Shown: one piece after another, positions 34,560 through 44,805 of the stretch
How positions within the stretch are numbered: the first letter of the stretch is position 1
Layout of the letters: the number at the start of each line of letters is the position of its first letter
Source: Streptomyces sp. R28
GTDB lineage: Bacteria; Actinomycetota; Actinomycetes; Streptomycetales; Streptomycetaceae
NCBI RefSeq assembly: GCF_041052385.1
Contig: NZ_CP163439.1
Coordinates: forward strand, 62,001 to 126,000
Direction of reading: 5' to 3'
Length of the DNA: 64,000 nucleotides
The notes under the pieces: model-generated
Database searches by the model: none
The model's input: only the letters and a program-made list of their open reading frames with translations
Told to the model about the DNA's origin: nothing
Position numbers and translations under genes: made by a program

Positions 34560-36223
34560 TCAGGGCGCCGGTTCTTCGATTGAGCCCGTGGGGCGAGCTG
34601 GCACTGGTTGCTTCGGAGTGGTGATTGGGGGTCGCAGGGCGTCGTGGAGTTGGGTAAAGGCGTTCAGGACATGGGCATCAGTAAGCACCGGGTAGTCGAA
34701 GGGCAAGGGGCGTGGGCCGAATTGGTCGGGGGCTGATGTGTAGCCGCCGTCGGTGTTTTGATGGCCAAGGAGGTAGTGCAGCCCACGTCCGAGGGTGTGG
34801 CGGTCGCCGGTGCGGGCGATGACAGGCAGGGCGTGTGCGGTGGACACGACGTCGCTTTCCTTGCCCGGGTGGTAGCCCCAGCCGCCGTCGGGATTCTGGG
34901 TCTTGGCGAGGTATCCGGCGCTCGCCAAGGTGGCGTTTGCGATGCGTGCGCTCCGGTCCGCGGGGGCCTGGGGTACGTGGCGAAGGGCGTCCAGAATCCG
35001 GTGGATGGCGCTGGACCGGCTGCGAGTCCAGCTGTTTTCGAAGGTGCCGTCGTCTCGCTGAGCGGAGAGGAGGAATTCGACGCACTTGTCCAGAAGCGGG
35101 GCGTGATCTTGCCAGGAGGCGGACAAGGCCGTGACGGCTCCGGCGGTCATATCGGCCTCGCATTGATGGCCGCGCAGGTAAGTGGGAAATCCTCCACGGG
35201 GGTCGGCCATCGCGCCCAGGTACTGCTCCGCCCGGGCGAGTACCTGCCGGTAGCGGGCCGTGTCTGCGATGCGCAGGAATTCGACGCAGACACCTGTGTC
35301 GTCGACGTCGGTCTGGGACGTGGTCTCGGTGTACCCCCAGCCACCGTCGCGCTGCTGCAGGCCGGAGATCCGGTCGCCCATCTGGATCAGGAGTGATTGT
35401 GGGGCCCCGGCTGCGGCGAGTGCTTTTCCGGCCAGGGCGGTCACAAAGATCTCCTGGCCGGAGATGAAGGGCAGGCCGCCGTCGTTGTTGCGGATCCGGC
35501 ACAGGGCAGCGATGGCGTTGTGCAGGAGGGGGCTGTCCGGTTGGCAGGTGTGCAGGGCGTGCAGGGCGATCAGGTGGGCGAGCGCGTTCCCCTCCCACAC
35601 CTGATCGGGGCCGGCAGATTCGAGTCTGCCGGCCAGGTAATTCCGGTCTGCGGTGCTTACGGCAGCGTGTCCTCCGCGTGCATGGCCGTGAAGGATCTTG
35701 ATCGCACACAGAGACAGCTCGGTCCATGCCGCGTATCCCTGGTAGCGGAGGGTGTGCGCGTCAGTGTTCGTCTCGATGGGCATGACGCCCGTCAGGGACA
35801 GCAGCGTGCTGAGCATGAGGCGTTTACGGCCCCGGTGTAGTGCCGGAACTCCTCCAGATAGGCCACTGCCCGGTCCTGCTGTCCGGGGTGTCCCACGGCC
35901 GCTTCGACGATCATGGTGTCCATGGGGCTGTCCGGGCAGGCGTTGCGCAGGTAACCCACGAGGCTGTCGTGGACGCTGGGCAGGGTGCCTGTCTTGCGCA
36001 GCAGCGACAGCAGTAACGCCGACTCCAGCACGCGGCTGCCACACCGGTCGCGGACCAGGCCGTCCTCTTCGACTTGGCGGATCAGACGGTCACGCAGGCG
36101 CATTGCCTGGAGCCGGATGTGCGGTAAGGAGCGGTCTAAGTCCGGCCATGTGCCGTCCGCGTACGCAGGGGGGTTGCTGCCCTCGTCGTGGGAGGGTGCC
36201 TCGCGCCCCGTGAAGGTGCTCAT
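34560..36223 (-). CDS. Class II diterpene cyclase (DxDD), with a one-base frameshift
   Basis: From ATG 36223 the frame reads [17 protein letters not shown] to VAYLEEFRHYTG near 35850, where the reading passes into another frame and continues RKRLMLSTLLSLTG to the stop at 34560. Restoring one C in the GGGGCC run near 35845 gives one 554-residue protein, a normal length. The joined protein has the catalytic acid motif TDVDDT (DxDD) at residues about 305-308 and several QW-type repeats (QQRDGGWGYTE, QNPDGGWGYHP, QNTDGGYTS). The family protonates GGPP to make bicyclic copalyl-type diphosphates. The start overlaps the ispH stop by one base (TGATG). Either a sequence error or a recent inactivation. 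Confidence 0.85.
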
Positions 36224-37203
36224 CAGTCCGTCCTTTCGGTGGTGTCTGTTGCCTGGCGGATGGGGGCAGTCAGTTCGCGAGGCAGTGCGAAGTGTTGGTG
36301 TTCTGTGGTCGTTTCGACGAGTTCGACGTCCTCGTAGCCGTGTGCGGCGAGCCGGCGCAGTACGTCGTCCACCAGGACGTCTGGCACCGAGGCGCCGGAG
36401 GTGACGCCGACCGTGGACACCTCCTGAAGCCAGTTCGCGTCGATCTCGTCGGCGGTGTCGATCAGGTGCGCGGCGTTGGCACCGGCCTGCAGAGCGACCT
36501 CGACCAGGCGCTGGGAGTTGGAGGAGGTCTGCGAGCCGACCACGAGTACCAGGTCCGCTGCGGCGCCGATCTGCCGCACCGCCAGCTGACGGTTCTGCGT
36601 CGCGTAGCAGATGTCGTCGCTGGGCGGGCCGTTGAGGTGGGGAAACCTGGTCTTCAGCGCCTCGACGGTTTCCATCGTCTCGTCCACCGACAGTGTGGTC
36701 TGCGAGAGCCAGACGACCTTCGACTCGTCTCGGACCTCGATGCCTCCGACAGCGCCGGGGCCGTCGACCAGAGTGATCCGGGCGGGTGCCTCGCCCAGAG
36801 TGCCGATGACTTCCTCGTGCCCCTCGTGGCCGATCAGGAGGATGCTGTAGCCCGCCTCGGCGAAGCGGACCGCTTCCTTGTGCACCTTCGTCACCAGCGG
36901 GCACGTCGCGTCGATCGCTGTCAGCTTCCGTGCGGCGGCCTGCTCGTGCACGGACGGAGCGACTCCGTGTGCGGAGAACATGACGACCTGCCCCTCGGGA
37001 ACCTCGTCCGTCTCGCTGACGAAGACCGCTCCCTTCTTCTCCAGGGACCGCACGACATAGGCGTTGTGGACGATCTCGTGCCGCACGTATACCGGCGGTC
37101 CATACAGCTCAAGGGCCTTCTCCACAGCCCGGATCGCGCGGACCACGCCGGCGCAGAAGCCGCGGGGTGAGGCCAGCAGGACGCGTTTGCGCGCCGGCTT
37201 CAC
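36223..37203 (-). CDS. ispH: 4-hydroxy-3-methylbut-2-enyl diphosphate reductase
   Basis: A complete 326-residue IspH, the [4Fe-4S] enzyme that makes IPP and DMAPP from HMBPP. Cluster cysteines: Cys17 ([11 protein letters not shown]), Cys101 (DATCPLVTK) and Cys199 ([10 protein letters not shown]). HxxH-type substrate histidines are present (RHEIVHN, GHEGHEE). It is in the middle of the terpene operon, overlapping GGPP synthase by four bases and the cyclase by one. A chromosomal housekeeping ispH is expected elsewhere, so this is a dedicated precursor copy. Confidence 0.95.
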   Translation of the reverse strand: MKPARKRVLLASPRGFCAGVVRAIRAVEKALELYGPPVYVRHEIVHNAYVVRSLEKKGAVFVSETDEVPEGQVVMFSAHGVAPSVHEQAAARKLTAIDATCPLVTKVHKEAVRFAEAGYSILLIGHEGHEEVIGTLGEAPARITLVDGPGAVGGIEVRDESKVVWLSQTTLSVDETMETVEALKTRFPHLNGPPSDDICYATQNRQLAVRQIGAAADLVLVVGSQTSSNSQRLVEVALQAGANAAHLIDTADEIDANWLQEVSTVGVTSGASVPDVLVDDVLRRLAAHGYEDVELVETTTEHQHFALPRELTAPIRQATDTTERTD

Positions 37204-38291
37204 GACATCCTCCGGGTCACGGTGTCCGCCAGGTGACGCAGGTGCGGGATGGCGTGCGCGCTCAGGGAGGCGGCCGAGTCCAGGGTGTGGAGCACGGCGT
37301 GGCGGCGTTGGCCGATGAGTTCTTCGACGTGGGCGCGGGCGCCGGTGACGGTGAGGATGGTGCGGATCTGCGTGGCCTCCGCCTCGGTCAGGCCGGGTCG
37401 TCCCAGCAGCCGGTGCAGCAAGGTCTTGTGTGGGGGTGCGGCGTCGCGCAGGGCGAGGGCGGTGAGCAGGGTGTGCTTGCCTTCGCGTAAGTCGTCCAGG
37501 CGGGACTTGCCGGTGATGTGCGGGTCGCCGAAGACGCCGAGGAGGTCGTCGCGGAGCTGGAAGGCTTCGCCCAGGGGGAGGGCGTACGCGGACAGTTCGT
37601 CCAGCATCGGCCCAGGGGCTCCGGCGAGGGCGGCGCCGATGTGCAGCGGTCGCTCGCAGGTGTACTTGGCGGTCTTGAAGCGGATGATTGTCCGGGCCCG
37701 TTCGACGTCATCCGTCGGCTGCCCGCCGGCCGCAACGTCCAGGTACTGGCCGTACAGAACCTCGTCGCGCATGGCGTCCAGTACAGGTAACAATCGCGCC
37801 AGTTGGTCTGCGGTGAGGCCGCCTGTGTGGATGAGTTCGTCGGTCCAGGCCAAGGCGAAGTCGCCGACGAGGATGGCGGCGCTGGTGCCGAACCGGTCGG
37901 CAACCGGCCCGCAGCGGCCTGCGGCGTGGCGGTCGGCGAAGGCCCGGTGCACGGTGGGCTTGCCGCGGCGGGTGGCGGAGGCGTCCATGACGTCGTCGTG
38001 GACGAGGCAGAAGGCGTGGAACATCTCCAGGGCGGCTGCCACTTGGAGCACCGGGCGGGGTGGGGGCGCGGTACCGCCGGCGGCGTGCCAGCCAAGCACA
38101 CACAGCACGGGACGAAGCCGCTTGCCACCTGCCGTGAGGAAGTCCCTGAGGGCAGCGGGGATTTCGGTGGGCAGCCGGTGTGTGGCGGCGTCGGCCTGCT
38201 TGCGCTCCAGGAATTGGGTGAGGATCGTCTCGGCGTGGTCGCGGGCTTGGGGTAGGTCGACTTCGCCCGTGCGGGGTGGTGCGAGGGTCAT
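37200..38291 (-). CDS. Geranylgeranyl diphosphate synthase (polyprenyl synthetase)
   Basis: A 363-residue trans-isoprenyl diphosphate synthase. The first Asp-rich motif DDVMD is at 99-103 and the second, DDLLGVFGD, at 248-256; GGKRLRP near residue 58 binds the diphosphate. The chain-length position five residues ahead of the first motif is Phe94, followed by Cys95. The C20 product is inferred from the neighbouring diterpene-type cyclase. It overlaps ispG and ispH by four bases each, so it is translationally coupled. Confidence 0.9.
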   Translation of the reverse strand: MTLAPPRTGEVDLPQARDHAETILTQFLERKQADAATHRLPTEIPAALRDFLTAGGKRLRPVLCVLGWHAAGGTAPPPRPVLQVAAALEMFHAFCLVHDDVMDASATRRGKPTVHRAFADRHAAGRCGPVADRFGTSAAILVGDFALAWTDELIHTGGLTADQLARLLPVLDAMRDEVLYGQYLDVAAGGQPTDDVERARTIIRFKTAKYTCERPLHIGAALAGAPGPMLDELSAYALPLGEAFQLRDDLLGVFGDPHITGKSRLDDLREGKHTLLTALALRDAAPPHKTLLHRLLGRPGLTEAEATQIRTILTVTGARAHVEELIGQRRHAVLHTLDSAASLSAHAIPHLRHLADTVTRRMS

Positions 38292-39424
38292 GCCGGATCG
38301 CCTCCCGGGGGAAGGTCGCTGGTGAGGTGGAGGGCCTCGTCGAGGAGTGCTTCGACGATCTTGGATTCGGGGACGGTCTTGATGACCTGGCCGTGGCGGT
38401 AGATCTGGCCTTTGCCGTTGCCGCAGGTCACGCCGAGGTCGGCTTCGCGGGATTCGCCGGGCCCGTTGACCACGCAGCCCATGACCGCGATGCGCAGGGG
38501 GTGGGGGAAGCCGTCGAAGGCCGCTTCGACCTGGGCGGCGAGGCGGTGGATGTCGACCTGGAGGCGGCCGCAGCCGGGGCAGGAGACGATCTCCAGTTTC
38601 CGCGGGCGCAGGCCGAGGGAGGACAGGGTGTGGCAGCCCGCCTTCACCTGCTCCACCGGCGACGTGGACAGCGAGACCCGGATGGTGTCCCCGATCCCCT
38701 CGGCCAGCAGGACCCCGAAGGCGACCGCGGACTTGATCGCTCCTTGGAAGGCGGGGCCGGCTTCAGTGACGCCGAGGTGCAGGGGATAGTCGCAGCGTTC
38801 GGCGAGCAGCCGGTTGGCGGCGATCATCACGCGCGGGTCGTGGTGCTTGACGGCTATCTTCAGGTCGGTGAAGCCGTGTTCCTCGAACAGGGAGCACTCC
38901 CACAGGGCCGATTCGACGAGGGCTTCGGGGGTCGCGCTGCCGTGTTTGGCGAGCAGGCGCGGATCCAGGGAGCCGGCGTTAACTCCGATGCGGATCGGCA
39001 CCCCGGCCGCGGTGGCGGCCTGGGCGATCTCGCCCACCTTGTCGTCGAACTTCTTGATGTTGCCGGGGTTGACGCGGACCGCCGCGCAGCCGGCTTCCAG
39101 GGCGGCGAAGACGTAGCGGGGCTGGAAGTGGATATCGGCGATCACTGGGATCGGGGAGCGGGCGACGATGGTGGGCAGGGCTGCCGCGTCGTCGGCGGAG
39201 GGCACCGCGACGCGGACGATGTCACAGCCGGCCGCGGTGACCTCGGCGATCTGCCTCAGGGTGGCGTCCACATCCGCGGTGTTGGTGGTGGTCATCGTCT
39301 GCACGCTCACCGGGGCACCGCCGCCCACGGGCACCGCCCCGACGCTCAGCCGGCGGGTGGGGCGGCGACGCCCGGGAATCTGTGGGGCGGGGGTGGCGGG
39401 CAGGCCCAGGTCGACGGTGTTCAT
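38288..39424 (-). CDS. ispG: 4-hydroxy-3-methylbut-2-enyl diphosphate synthase
   Basis: A 378-residue IspG (GcpE) of the bacterial two-domain type: a TIM barrel ([30 protein letters not shown]) then an iron-sulfur domain with Cys282, Cys285 (SCPGCGR) and Cys317 (GCVVNGPGE, with Glu324). It makes HMBPP from MEcPP in the step before IspH. It overlaps dxs and the prenyl synthase by four bases each. Confidence 0.95.
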   Translation of the reverse strand: MNTVDLGLPATPAPQIPGRRRPTRRLSVGAVPVGGGAPVSVQTMTTTNTADVDATLRQIAEVTAAGCDIVRVAVPSADDAAALPTIVARSPIPVIADIHFQPRYVFAALEAGCAAVRVNPGNIKKFDDKVGEIAQAATAAGVPIRIGVNAGSLDPRLLAKHGSATPEALVESALWECSLFEEHGFTDLKIAVKHHDPRVMIAANRLLAERCDYPLHLGVTEAGPAFQGAIKSAVAFGVLLAEGIGDTIRVSLSTSPVEQVKAGCHTLSSLGLRPRKLEIVSCPGCGRLQVDIHRLAAQVEAAFDGFPHPLRIAVMGCVVNGPGESREADLGVTCGNGKGQIYRHGQVIKTVPESKIVEALLDEALHLTSDLPPGGDPA

Positions 39425-41265
39425 CGTGGAGTCTCCCGGTCGCTAGAGCACCGGGCGGCCGGTGCGTGCGCGGCCGACAGGGCGTCCAGGGCGGTGCGGG
39501 TGATGCCGGGTGCATCGAGTCCGGCCCCGGCCAGCAGCTCGGTGCGGGGGCCGTGCGGGGTGAACGAGCGTGGCAGCCCCAGGGGCACCACCGTCGTAGT
39601 GACCCGTTGGGCCTGGCACGTCTGGGTCAGAGCCCAGCCCACCCCGCCGGTGACCACCCCGTCCTCGACGCTGACGACCAGCCGGTGACGGGCCGCCAGC
39701 GCGGCCAGCGCCTGATCCACCGGCAGTACCCAGCGCGGGTCGGCGACCGTCACCCCGATGCCCTGCGCCTCCAGCATGGCGGCGGCGTCCAGGGCCGGGG
39801 CCGCCAGCGGGCCGAGGGCGACGAGCAGCACATCCAGCGGCCGGAGGTTGGAGCGGTGGAGGATGTCGATCCCGTCCATCCGCGCCAGGGCTGGGATCTC
39901 CCTTGTCGCTGCGGCTTTTGGAATACGGAGCGCGGTGGGCCCCCGGTCGTCGGCGACGGCCTCGTGCAGCAACTCTGCAAGACGCTGGGCATCGCGCGGG
40001 GCGGCCAGACGCAGTCCCGGCACCGCGGACAGCAGGGACAGGTCCCACATGCCGTGATGGCTGGGCCCGTCCGGGCCCGTGATGCCGGCCCGGTCCAGGA
40101 CGAAGGTGACCGGCAGCCGGTGCAGGGCGACGTCCATCAGTACTTGGTCGAAGGCCCGGTTCAGGAAGGTGGCATAGACGGCGACCACCGGGTGCAGACC
40201 GCCCATGGCCAGCCCGGCGGCCGAGGTGACCGCGTGCTGCTCGGCGATACCGACATCGAAGACCCGGTCGGGGAACCGTTGCTGCATCATGTGGAGGCCG
40301 GTCGGCCGCAGCATGGCCGCGGTGATGGCTACCACATCCGGCCGCTCGGCTGCCATGTCGGCCAGTGCGGTGCCGAACACGCTTGTCCACGACGGTCCGC
40401 CCGGGCTCACCGGCGCGCCGGTGGCCGGGTCCGCCGGGCCCACGGCGTGCAGGCAGTCCGCCTCGTCCGACTCGGCCGGTCCGTAGCCCCGGCCCTTGAC
40501 CGTGACCACGTGAACCACCACCGGCCGCCCAACGGCCCGGGCCCGGCGCAGCGCCTTTTCCACCGCGGCGGCATCATGTCCGTCCACCGGTCCGAGATAG
40601 GCGAAGCCGAGGTCGGTGAAGATGTTGCGGTGCATCGGGGCGCGGCTGTCGCGCAGGGCGGCCAGGTGCGCGGCCCAGGCGCCGGCGGTCGGTTCGTAGG
40701 AGCGGCCGTTGTCGTTGAGTACGACGATCACCGGCCGCTGCGGCGCACCGCCCAGGTTGTTGAGTGCTTCCCAGGCCATGCCGCCGGTGCAGGCGCCGTC
40801 CCCGATCACCGCGACCACCGCTCGGTCCTGCTCGCCGGACAGCTGCCGGGCCTTGGCCAGACCGTCCGCGTACGCGAGCGCGGTGGAGGCGTGCGAGTTC
40901 TCCACCACGTCGTGCACCGACTCCGCCCGCGAGGGATACCCGGACAGGCCGCCGGCCTGCCGCAGGGAGCCGAACCGCCCGGCCCGGCCCGTGAGCACCT
41001 TGTGGACGTACGCCTGGTGGCCGGTGTCGAAGACCAGGGTGTCCCGGGGGGAGTCGAAGACCCGGTGCAGAGCCAGGGTCAGCTCGACCACGCCCAAGTT
41101 CGGACCGAGATGCCCGCCCGTCGCGCACACGCGCTCGATCACGAATGAGCGGATGTCCTCGGCGAGGCGCTGTAGCTGCGGCGGGGCAAGGCCCCGCAGG
41201 TCCTCCAGGTCCGGGAACCGCAGTTGAGCCTCTCCCTCGATCGACAGGGCAGATGAGCGCGTCAT
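39421..41265 (-). CDS. dxs: 1-deoxy-D-xylulose-5-phosphate synthase
   Basis: A 614-residue Dxs, the first and flux-controlling MEP enzyme, using thiamine diphosphate. Seen: [17 protein letters not shown], the ThDP-binding [16 protein letters not shown], the catalytic Glu in [10 protein letters not shown] and [17 protein letters not shown] 41265 is chosen: it has a GAGGGGG ribosome site and matches family N-termini ([20 protein letters not shown]); the frame is open to 41418. It is the first gene of the minus-strand terpene operon, downstream of the conserved leader at 41434-41784. Confidence 0.95.
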   Translation of the reverse strand: MTRSSALSIEGEAQLRFPDLEDLRGLAPPQLQRLAEDIRSFVIERVCATGGHLGPNLGVVELTLALHRVFDSPRDTLVFDTGHQAYVHKVLTGRAGRFGSLRQAGGLSGYPSRAESVHDVVENSHASTALAYADGLAKARQLSGEQDRAVVAVIGDGACTGGMAWEALNNLGGAPQRPVIVVLNDNGRSYEPTAGAWAAHLAALRDSRAPMHRNIFTDLGFAYLGPVDGHDAAAVEKALRRARAVGRPVVVHVVTVKGRGYGPAESDEADCLHAVGPADPATGAPVSPGGPSWTSVFGTALADMAAERPDVVAITAAMLRPTGLHMMQQRFPDRVFDVGIAEQHAVTSAAGLAMGGLHPVVAVYATFLNRAFDQVLMDVALHRLPVTFVLDRAGITGPDGPSHHGMWDLSLLSAVPGLRLAAPRDAQRLAELLHEAVADDRGPTALRIPKAAATREIPALARMDGIDILHRSNLRPLDVLLVALGPLAAPALDAAAMLEAQGIGVTVADPRWVLPVDQALAALAARHRLVVSVEDGVVTGGVGWALTQTCQAQRVTTTVVPLGLPRSFTPHGPRTELLAGAGLDAPGITRTALDALSAAHAPAARCSSDRETPR

Positions 41266-41433
41266 CCCACTGGCCCCCTCAGGAACGGAAAGCAGTACGG
41301 GAACGGGCGCGGCCGAACCGGCCGGCGCCAGGCAAGGTGCTGCAGCAACGAGCAGCGAAGGCCAGTTCAGCACTGCGGCCTGCGGTCCCAACAGGCGTAC
41401 CGGCAACGGATTGCGCACGCAGCAAGCCGTCTA

Positions 41434-41784
41434 GTGAATTTGTGAAACGTGTGGGCGGACGGATGCGGCTGCCGCACGCCATGACCCGCCACGGCATCCT
41501 GATGCTCCTGGTGCCGGTGATGCGTGCCCGGCGCCGACGGCCCACCGGACGGCGTTCGGCGATATCCCCCGCACGCTCGCGACTCCGCCGCGCCGGTCGG
41601 CTGCCCGCCCGTGTGCGCGACCACACCGGGGGTATGCGCCACGCGCAGGGGGTGGGAACCGACGTCCCGCATATGCCGGTCGCGCACGCTTACGCCCGGC
41701 CGGACCTCTTCGCTTGACTGCACCCCGAGCCCGGCCCCCAGACAGTACGCATGAGCGGAAGGGGAACCTGCCCGTGCAAGATCC
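41434..41784 (-). promoter_or_regulatory. Conserved ~350-bp leader ahead of the terpene operon (copy 2)
   Basis: Read on the minus strand from 41784 it matches 21527-21886 in the same block order: GGATCTTGCACGG, GGTTCCCCTTCCGCTC, AGCGAAG, GGCATATGCGGGACGTCGG with TTCCCACCCCCTG, GCGCACACGGGC and ACGTTTCACAAATTCAC. The last block ends 169 bases before the dxs start. The segment points toward dxs, just as copy 1 points toward the AT-ACP gene. 41785-42142 has no clear gene. Confidence 0.6.
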
Positions 41785-42142
41785 CTTCTTAGTCGCCGAC
41801 ATCCTGTCCCCGCGGCAGACCGCCGCACCCCCGGCCTCGGTAGACGTCCCTCCGGCCGGCACCGAGATCTTCCGCACAGGCCCGTCCCCAAGACGCAGAC
41901 TGATGCGGTCCAGGGCTGCCGGCAAGCGGGACTCCGCACCGCCGCGCCGCCGGATCCCTGATGTGGCGGCGCGGTTGGCTCGATAGTCGCCTGACACATG
42001 ACACAAGCCCGGCTTTCTCCATCCGCCCCCGCCGTCGCAGGGGGAGCCGCTTTCACAGAACTCCACGGCGGCGGTACGGGACACACCCCCATCTCCATGC
42101 GCCCGCAGGCACCCGTCCGGCTCGCGCACCCGGGAGGCAGCC

Positions 42143-43489
42143 ATGCCGCGCACCCCCAACACACGGCTCGCCCTGTTATTACAGGCGGCCGGCTGGAACC
42201 CGTCCCAGCTCGCCGCCGCCCTGCGGGGCATCGCCGCCGAACAGGGCCTGACGCTGACCGTCTACCGCACGACAGCACGGCGCTGGCTGGACGGCGCCCA
42301 GCCCCGGCCCCCCATTCCCGCTCTGCTCCTGGAATGTCTCTCCCGTCGTCTGGGCAGGCGCGTCGCGGCGTACGACGCTGGCCTCACCCGAGCCCCGGCC
42401 GTCGTCGTGGATCCTGACTGGGAGGCCGACCCCATGCGCAAACTCGCCCACCTCACCCACGCCGAACTCGACCCCCACCGCCGCGCCCTGCTCGGCGCGG
42501 GCGTTTTCGCCGCCACCGCACTGGCCCTGCCAGGCGAAGGCGAGACCCTGAGCGCCGCGGTGCCCGACGGCTCAGTACCGGCCGACCGCCGCGCCGGACC
42601 CAGCGACCTGGAGCAACTGCGCACCATGGCCACGGTGTTCGCCACCGCCGCCGACCGGCACGGCGGCCAGCATGTACGCGCCGCCCTGGCCGCCTACCTC
42701 GCCCACGAGGTCACCCCCCTCCTGGACGGTCCCGCCCGCACCGGCATCCACCACGGCCTGCTGTCCGCCACCGCCCAACTCACCCTGCTGCTGGGCTCGA
42801 TGTGCGCCGACAGCGGCCACCACGCCATGGCCCAGCACTACCACCAGATCGCCGCCCGCCTCGCCACCGACGCAGGCGACCACACCATCCTCGCCATCAC
42901 CCTGCGCACCATGGCAACCCACGCCCACGACCTCGGACAGCACACCCCCGCCGTCCTCCACCTCGCCGAACAGGCCGACCGGCACGCCCGCCACGCCCCG
43001 CCCGCGGTCCGCGCCTACACCCACATCCACCTCGCCGTCCTCCACGCCCACCAGGACCGCCACGCCTCCCAGGCCGCCCTAGCCCGCGCTGAACGCTTCC
43101 ACGCTCAGACCGACACCGCCCCCGGTCCCTTCAGCAGCTATCCGGCCGGCGCACTGCACTACCAGCGCGCCCAGACCCTCACCACCCTCGGCGACCACAC
43201 GGCCGCCCTCACCGCGCTGACCACCTCCCTGCGCCTGCGCACCCCCACCGAACAACTGCCCGCCGCACTCACGCGCGCCCGCCTCGCCGAAACCCACCTA
43301 CGACTCGGCCACCTCGATGCCGCCCTCACCCACTGGCGCACCTTCCTCGACACCTACCCCAGCCTCAAATCCGCGCGTGCCGACGAGCGCCTGACGGCAG
43401 CCCTCCAGCGCCTGCGGCCCCACCAACGCCATGCCGGCGCAGCCGACTTCCTCGGCCGCGTCACCGAACTCACCCGCCCCGCTCCGTGA
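42143..43489 (+). CDS. TPR-containing transcriptional regulator B (NsdA/NsdB-like), with tandem TTA codons
   Basis: A 448-residue paralogue of regulator A: cryptic N-terminal helix-turn-helix (RGIAAEQGLTLTVYRTTARR, LECLSRRLGRRV), linker, then TPR-like helices (MAQHYHQIAARLATDAGDH, LRTMATHAHDLGQHTPAVL). ATG 42143 has CGGGAGG six bases upstream. Codons 12 and 13 (42176-42181) are TTA TTA; in Streptomyces TTA is read by the late bldA tRNA, so translation should be tied to development. It points outward, mirroring regulator A at the far side of the cluster. Confidence 0.82.
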   Translation: MPRTPNTRLALLLQAAGWNPSQLAAALRGIAAEQGLTLTVYRTTARRWLDGAQPRPPIPALLLECLSRRLGRRVAAYDAGLTRAPAVVVDPDWEADPMRKLAHLTHAELDPHRRALLGAGVFAATALALPGEGETLSAAVPDGSVPADRRAGPSDLEQLRTMATVFATAADRHGGQHVRAALAAYLAHEVTPLLDGPARTGIHHGLLSATAQLTLLLGSMCADSGHHAMAQHYHQIAARLATDAGDHTILAITLRTMATHAHDLGQHTPAVLHLAEQADRHARHAPPAVRAYTHIHLAVLHAHQDRHASQAALARAERFHAQTDTAPGPFSSYPAGALHYQRAQTLTTLGDHTAALTALTTSLRLRTPTEQLPAALTRARLAETHLRLGHLDAALTHWRTFLDTYPSLKSARADERLTAALQRLRPHQRHAGAADFLGRVTELTRPAP

Positions 43490-44055
43490 GGGACCCCCCG
43501 CTTCCTCGAGCGAACTGCCGCGCCTGCGCCCGCGACCACTTTCGTGCGGAGGAAGTACCGATGGATCTGGGGCCTGCGCAGCCTTGTCGGAGACCGGGGG
43601 CGACAGAGCAATGGCCGCATCGATTGGATCTTGCATGACGGCAGAATGAACCGGTCCAGCTCCTCACCCGGCGGCGCCCCGCCCACGGGCGCTGGCCGAG
43701 CACCCGCAGAATCGACCCCGTTGAGCCGCTTGCGTGAACCGTGATCCCGCTGTCGCCTTCAGCGGCCGATGGCAGTCGGGAGTTTCACCGTTGAATTGGT
43801 TGGGTCCTTGGGAAGCGCATGGCGACGCCGTTCTTGAGGGGGGCGAGGCGGATGGTGGGAGGCTGGTTCCTTTGCGGCCGGCGATGGCTTGCAGGGAGAG
43901 GTCGCCGTGTTCGTACCAGTTGCGCCATTGGGGTACGCGGGTGGCGGTGTGCTGGGTGCGAACGAACAAGGGAAGCCGACCGACAACGGCAAGTACCGCG
44001 CACCCGCCGGCTCGGCGGCGGCCCGAGGCCCTGTTGAAGATGCTTGACCATCTCA
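43490..44055. other. Unassigned stretch downstream of regulator B
   Basis: The motif GGATCTTGCAT occurs at 43626-43636. On the minus strand a piece such as VPQWRNWYEHGDLSLQAIAG looks like decayed coding sequence (43850-43960), but no complete gene or known family can be supported. Confidence 0.4.
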
Positions 44056-44662
44056 TCACCCGGATCTGACCTGTGTCTGGGGTCCCCGGCTCATGAAGCC
44101 CCAGTTCCGGCCACGTGGTCGGGGGCGCTCCCCCGCCCCCTCCGCGGTGGCATCTGCAGTGGCATCCGCGGCTTCGGCTACTCGGTGGTGGGTGCACCAT
44201 GAGCAGGCCCAGGACCAGGCGGCACGGGCAGGTGCGGCGCCATCCGAGCAGGCCGTCGCGGCGACGTTCTCGTTCTCCTTCGGCCTGGGCTTCGGCCATC
44301 TCCTGCGCCTCCTGTGCAAGGCACGCTCTACGGCTGCGGAAGAGCCCGCACTCGCTGCTGCCCGGCACCGGGCCGGCCTCCGGGTCCAGGCAGACGTCGT
44401 GGCAGCAGGACGGGCACTGCCACCTCGATGCGTCCCGTGCGCAGCCTTCCTCCTCCCGCTGCTGGTGGCCGGCTTCTCAGCGGCCTGGCGGGCGGCGCGA
44501 CGCTGGTCGTCGCGGACGTGGTAGGCGCGGTAGTCGTCGGGGTTGTCGAGCGCCTGGTCCAAGGTCTCGACCGCGTCGTGGCCGTAGCGCCACCACACCG
44601 GCCCATGAGGGCCCTTGTCGGCCAGTAGCACCAGGGGGGTGGCGAACTCGCCACCAAACGCC
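44056..44662 (-). pseudogene. Hypothetical protein remnant, frameshifted and 5'-cut
   Basis: From the edge of the inverted repeat at 44664 the minus strand reads FGGEFATPLVLLADKGPHGP and WWRYGHDAVETLDQALDNPD, then in another frame RWQCPSCCHDVCLDPEAG and QEAQEMAEAQAEGERERRRD. The second piece has a Cys-rich, zinc-ribbon-like start. It looks like an unknown gene whose 5' end was replaced by the repeat-bounded element to its right. No function assigned. Confidence 0.4.
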
Positions 44663-44805
44663 CTGTGACTGAGCGCGCTAGTCGGCGGATGAGCGCTGTA
44701 CTGGGCGGAGCTGAGCGTTCTGGTTGGCAAGCCGGGTGGCCGTCCGCCTTCTCGCTGAAACAGCACGTCCGCCCCGGCGAACAGGGCCAGGGAGGGATTC
44801 AAGGA

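Noticed and set aside
35792..36904. A 370-codon frame starting at 36904 inside ispH
   Set aside because: The part upstream of 36223 is the antisense-like shadow of ispH; the true cyclase N-terminus begins at ATG 36223.
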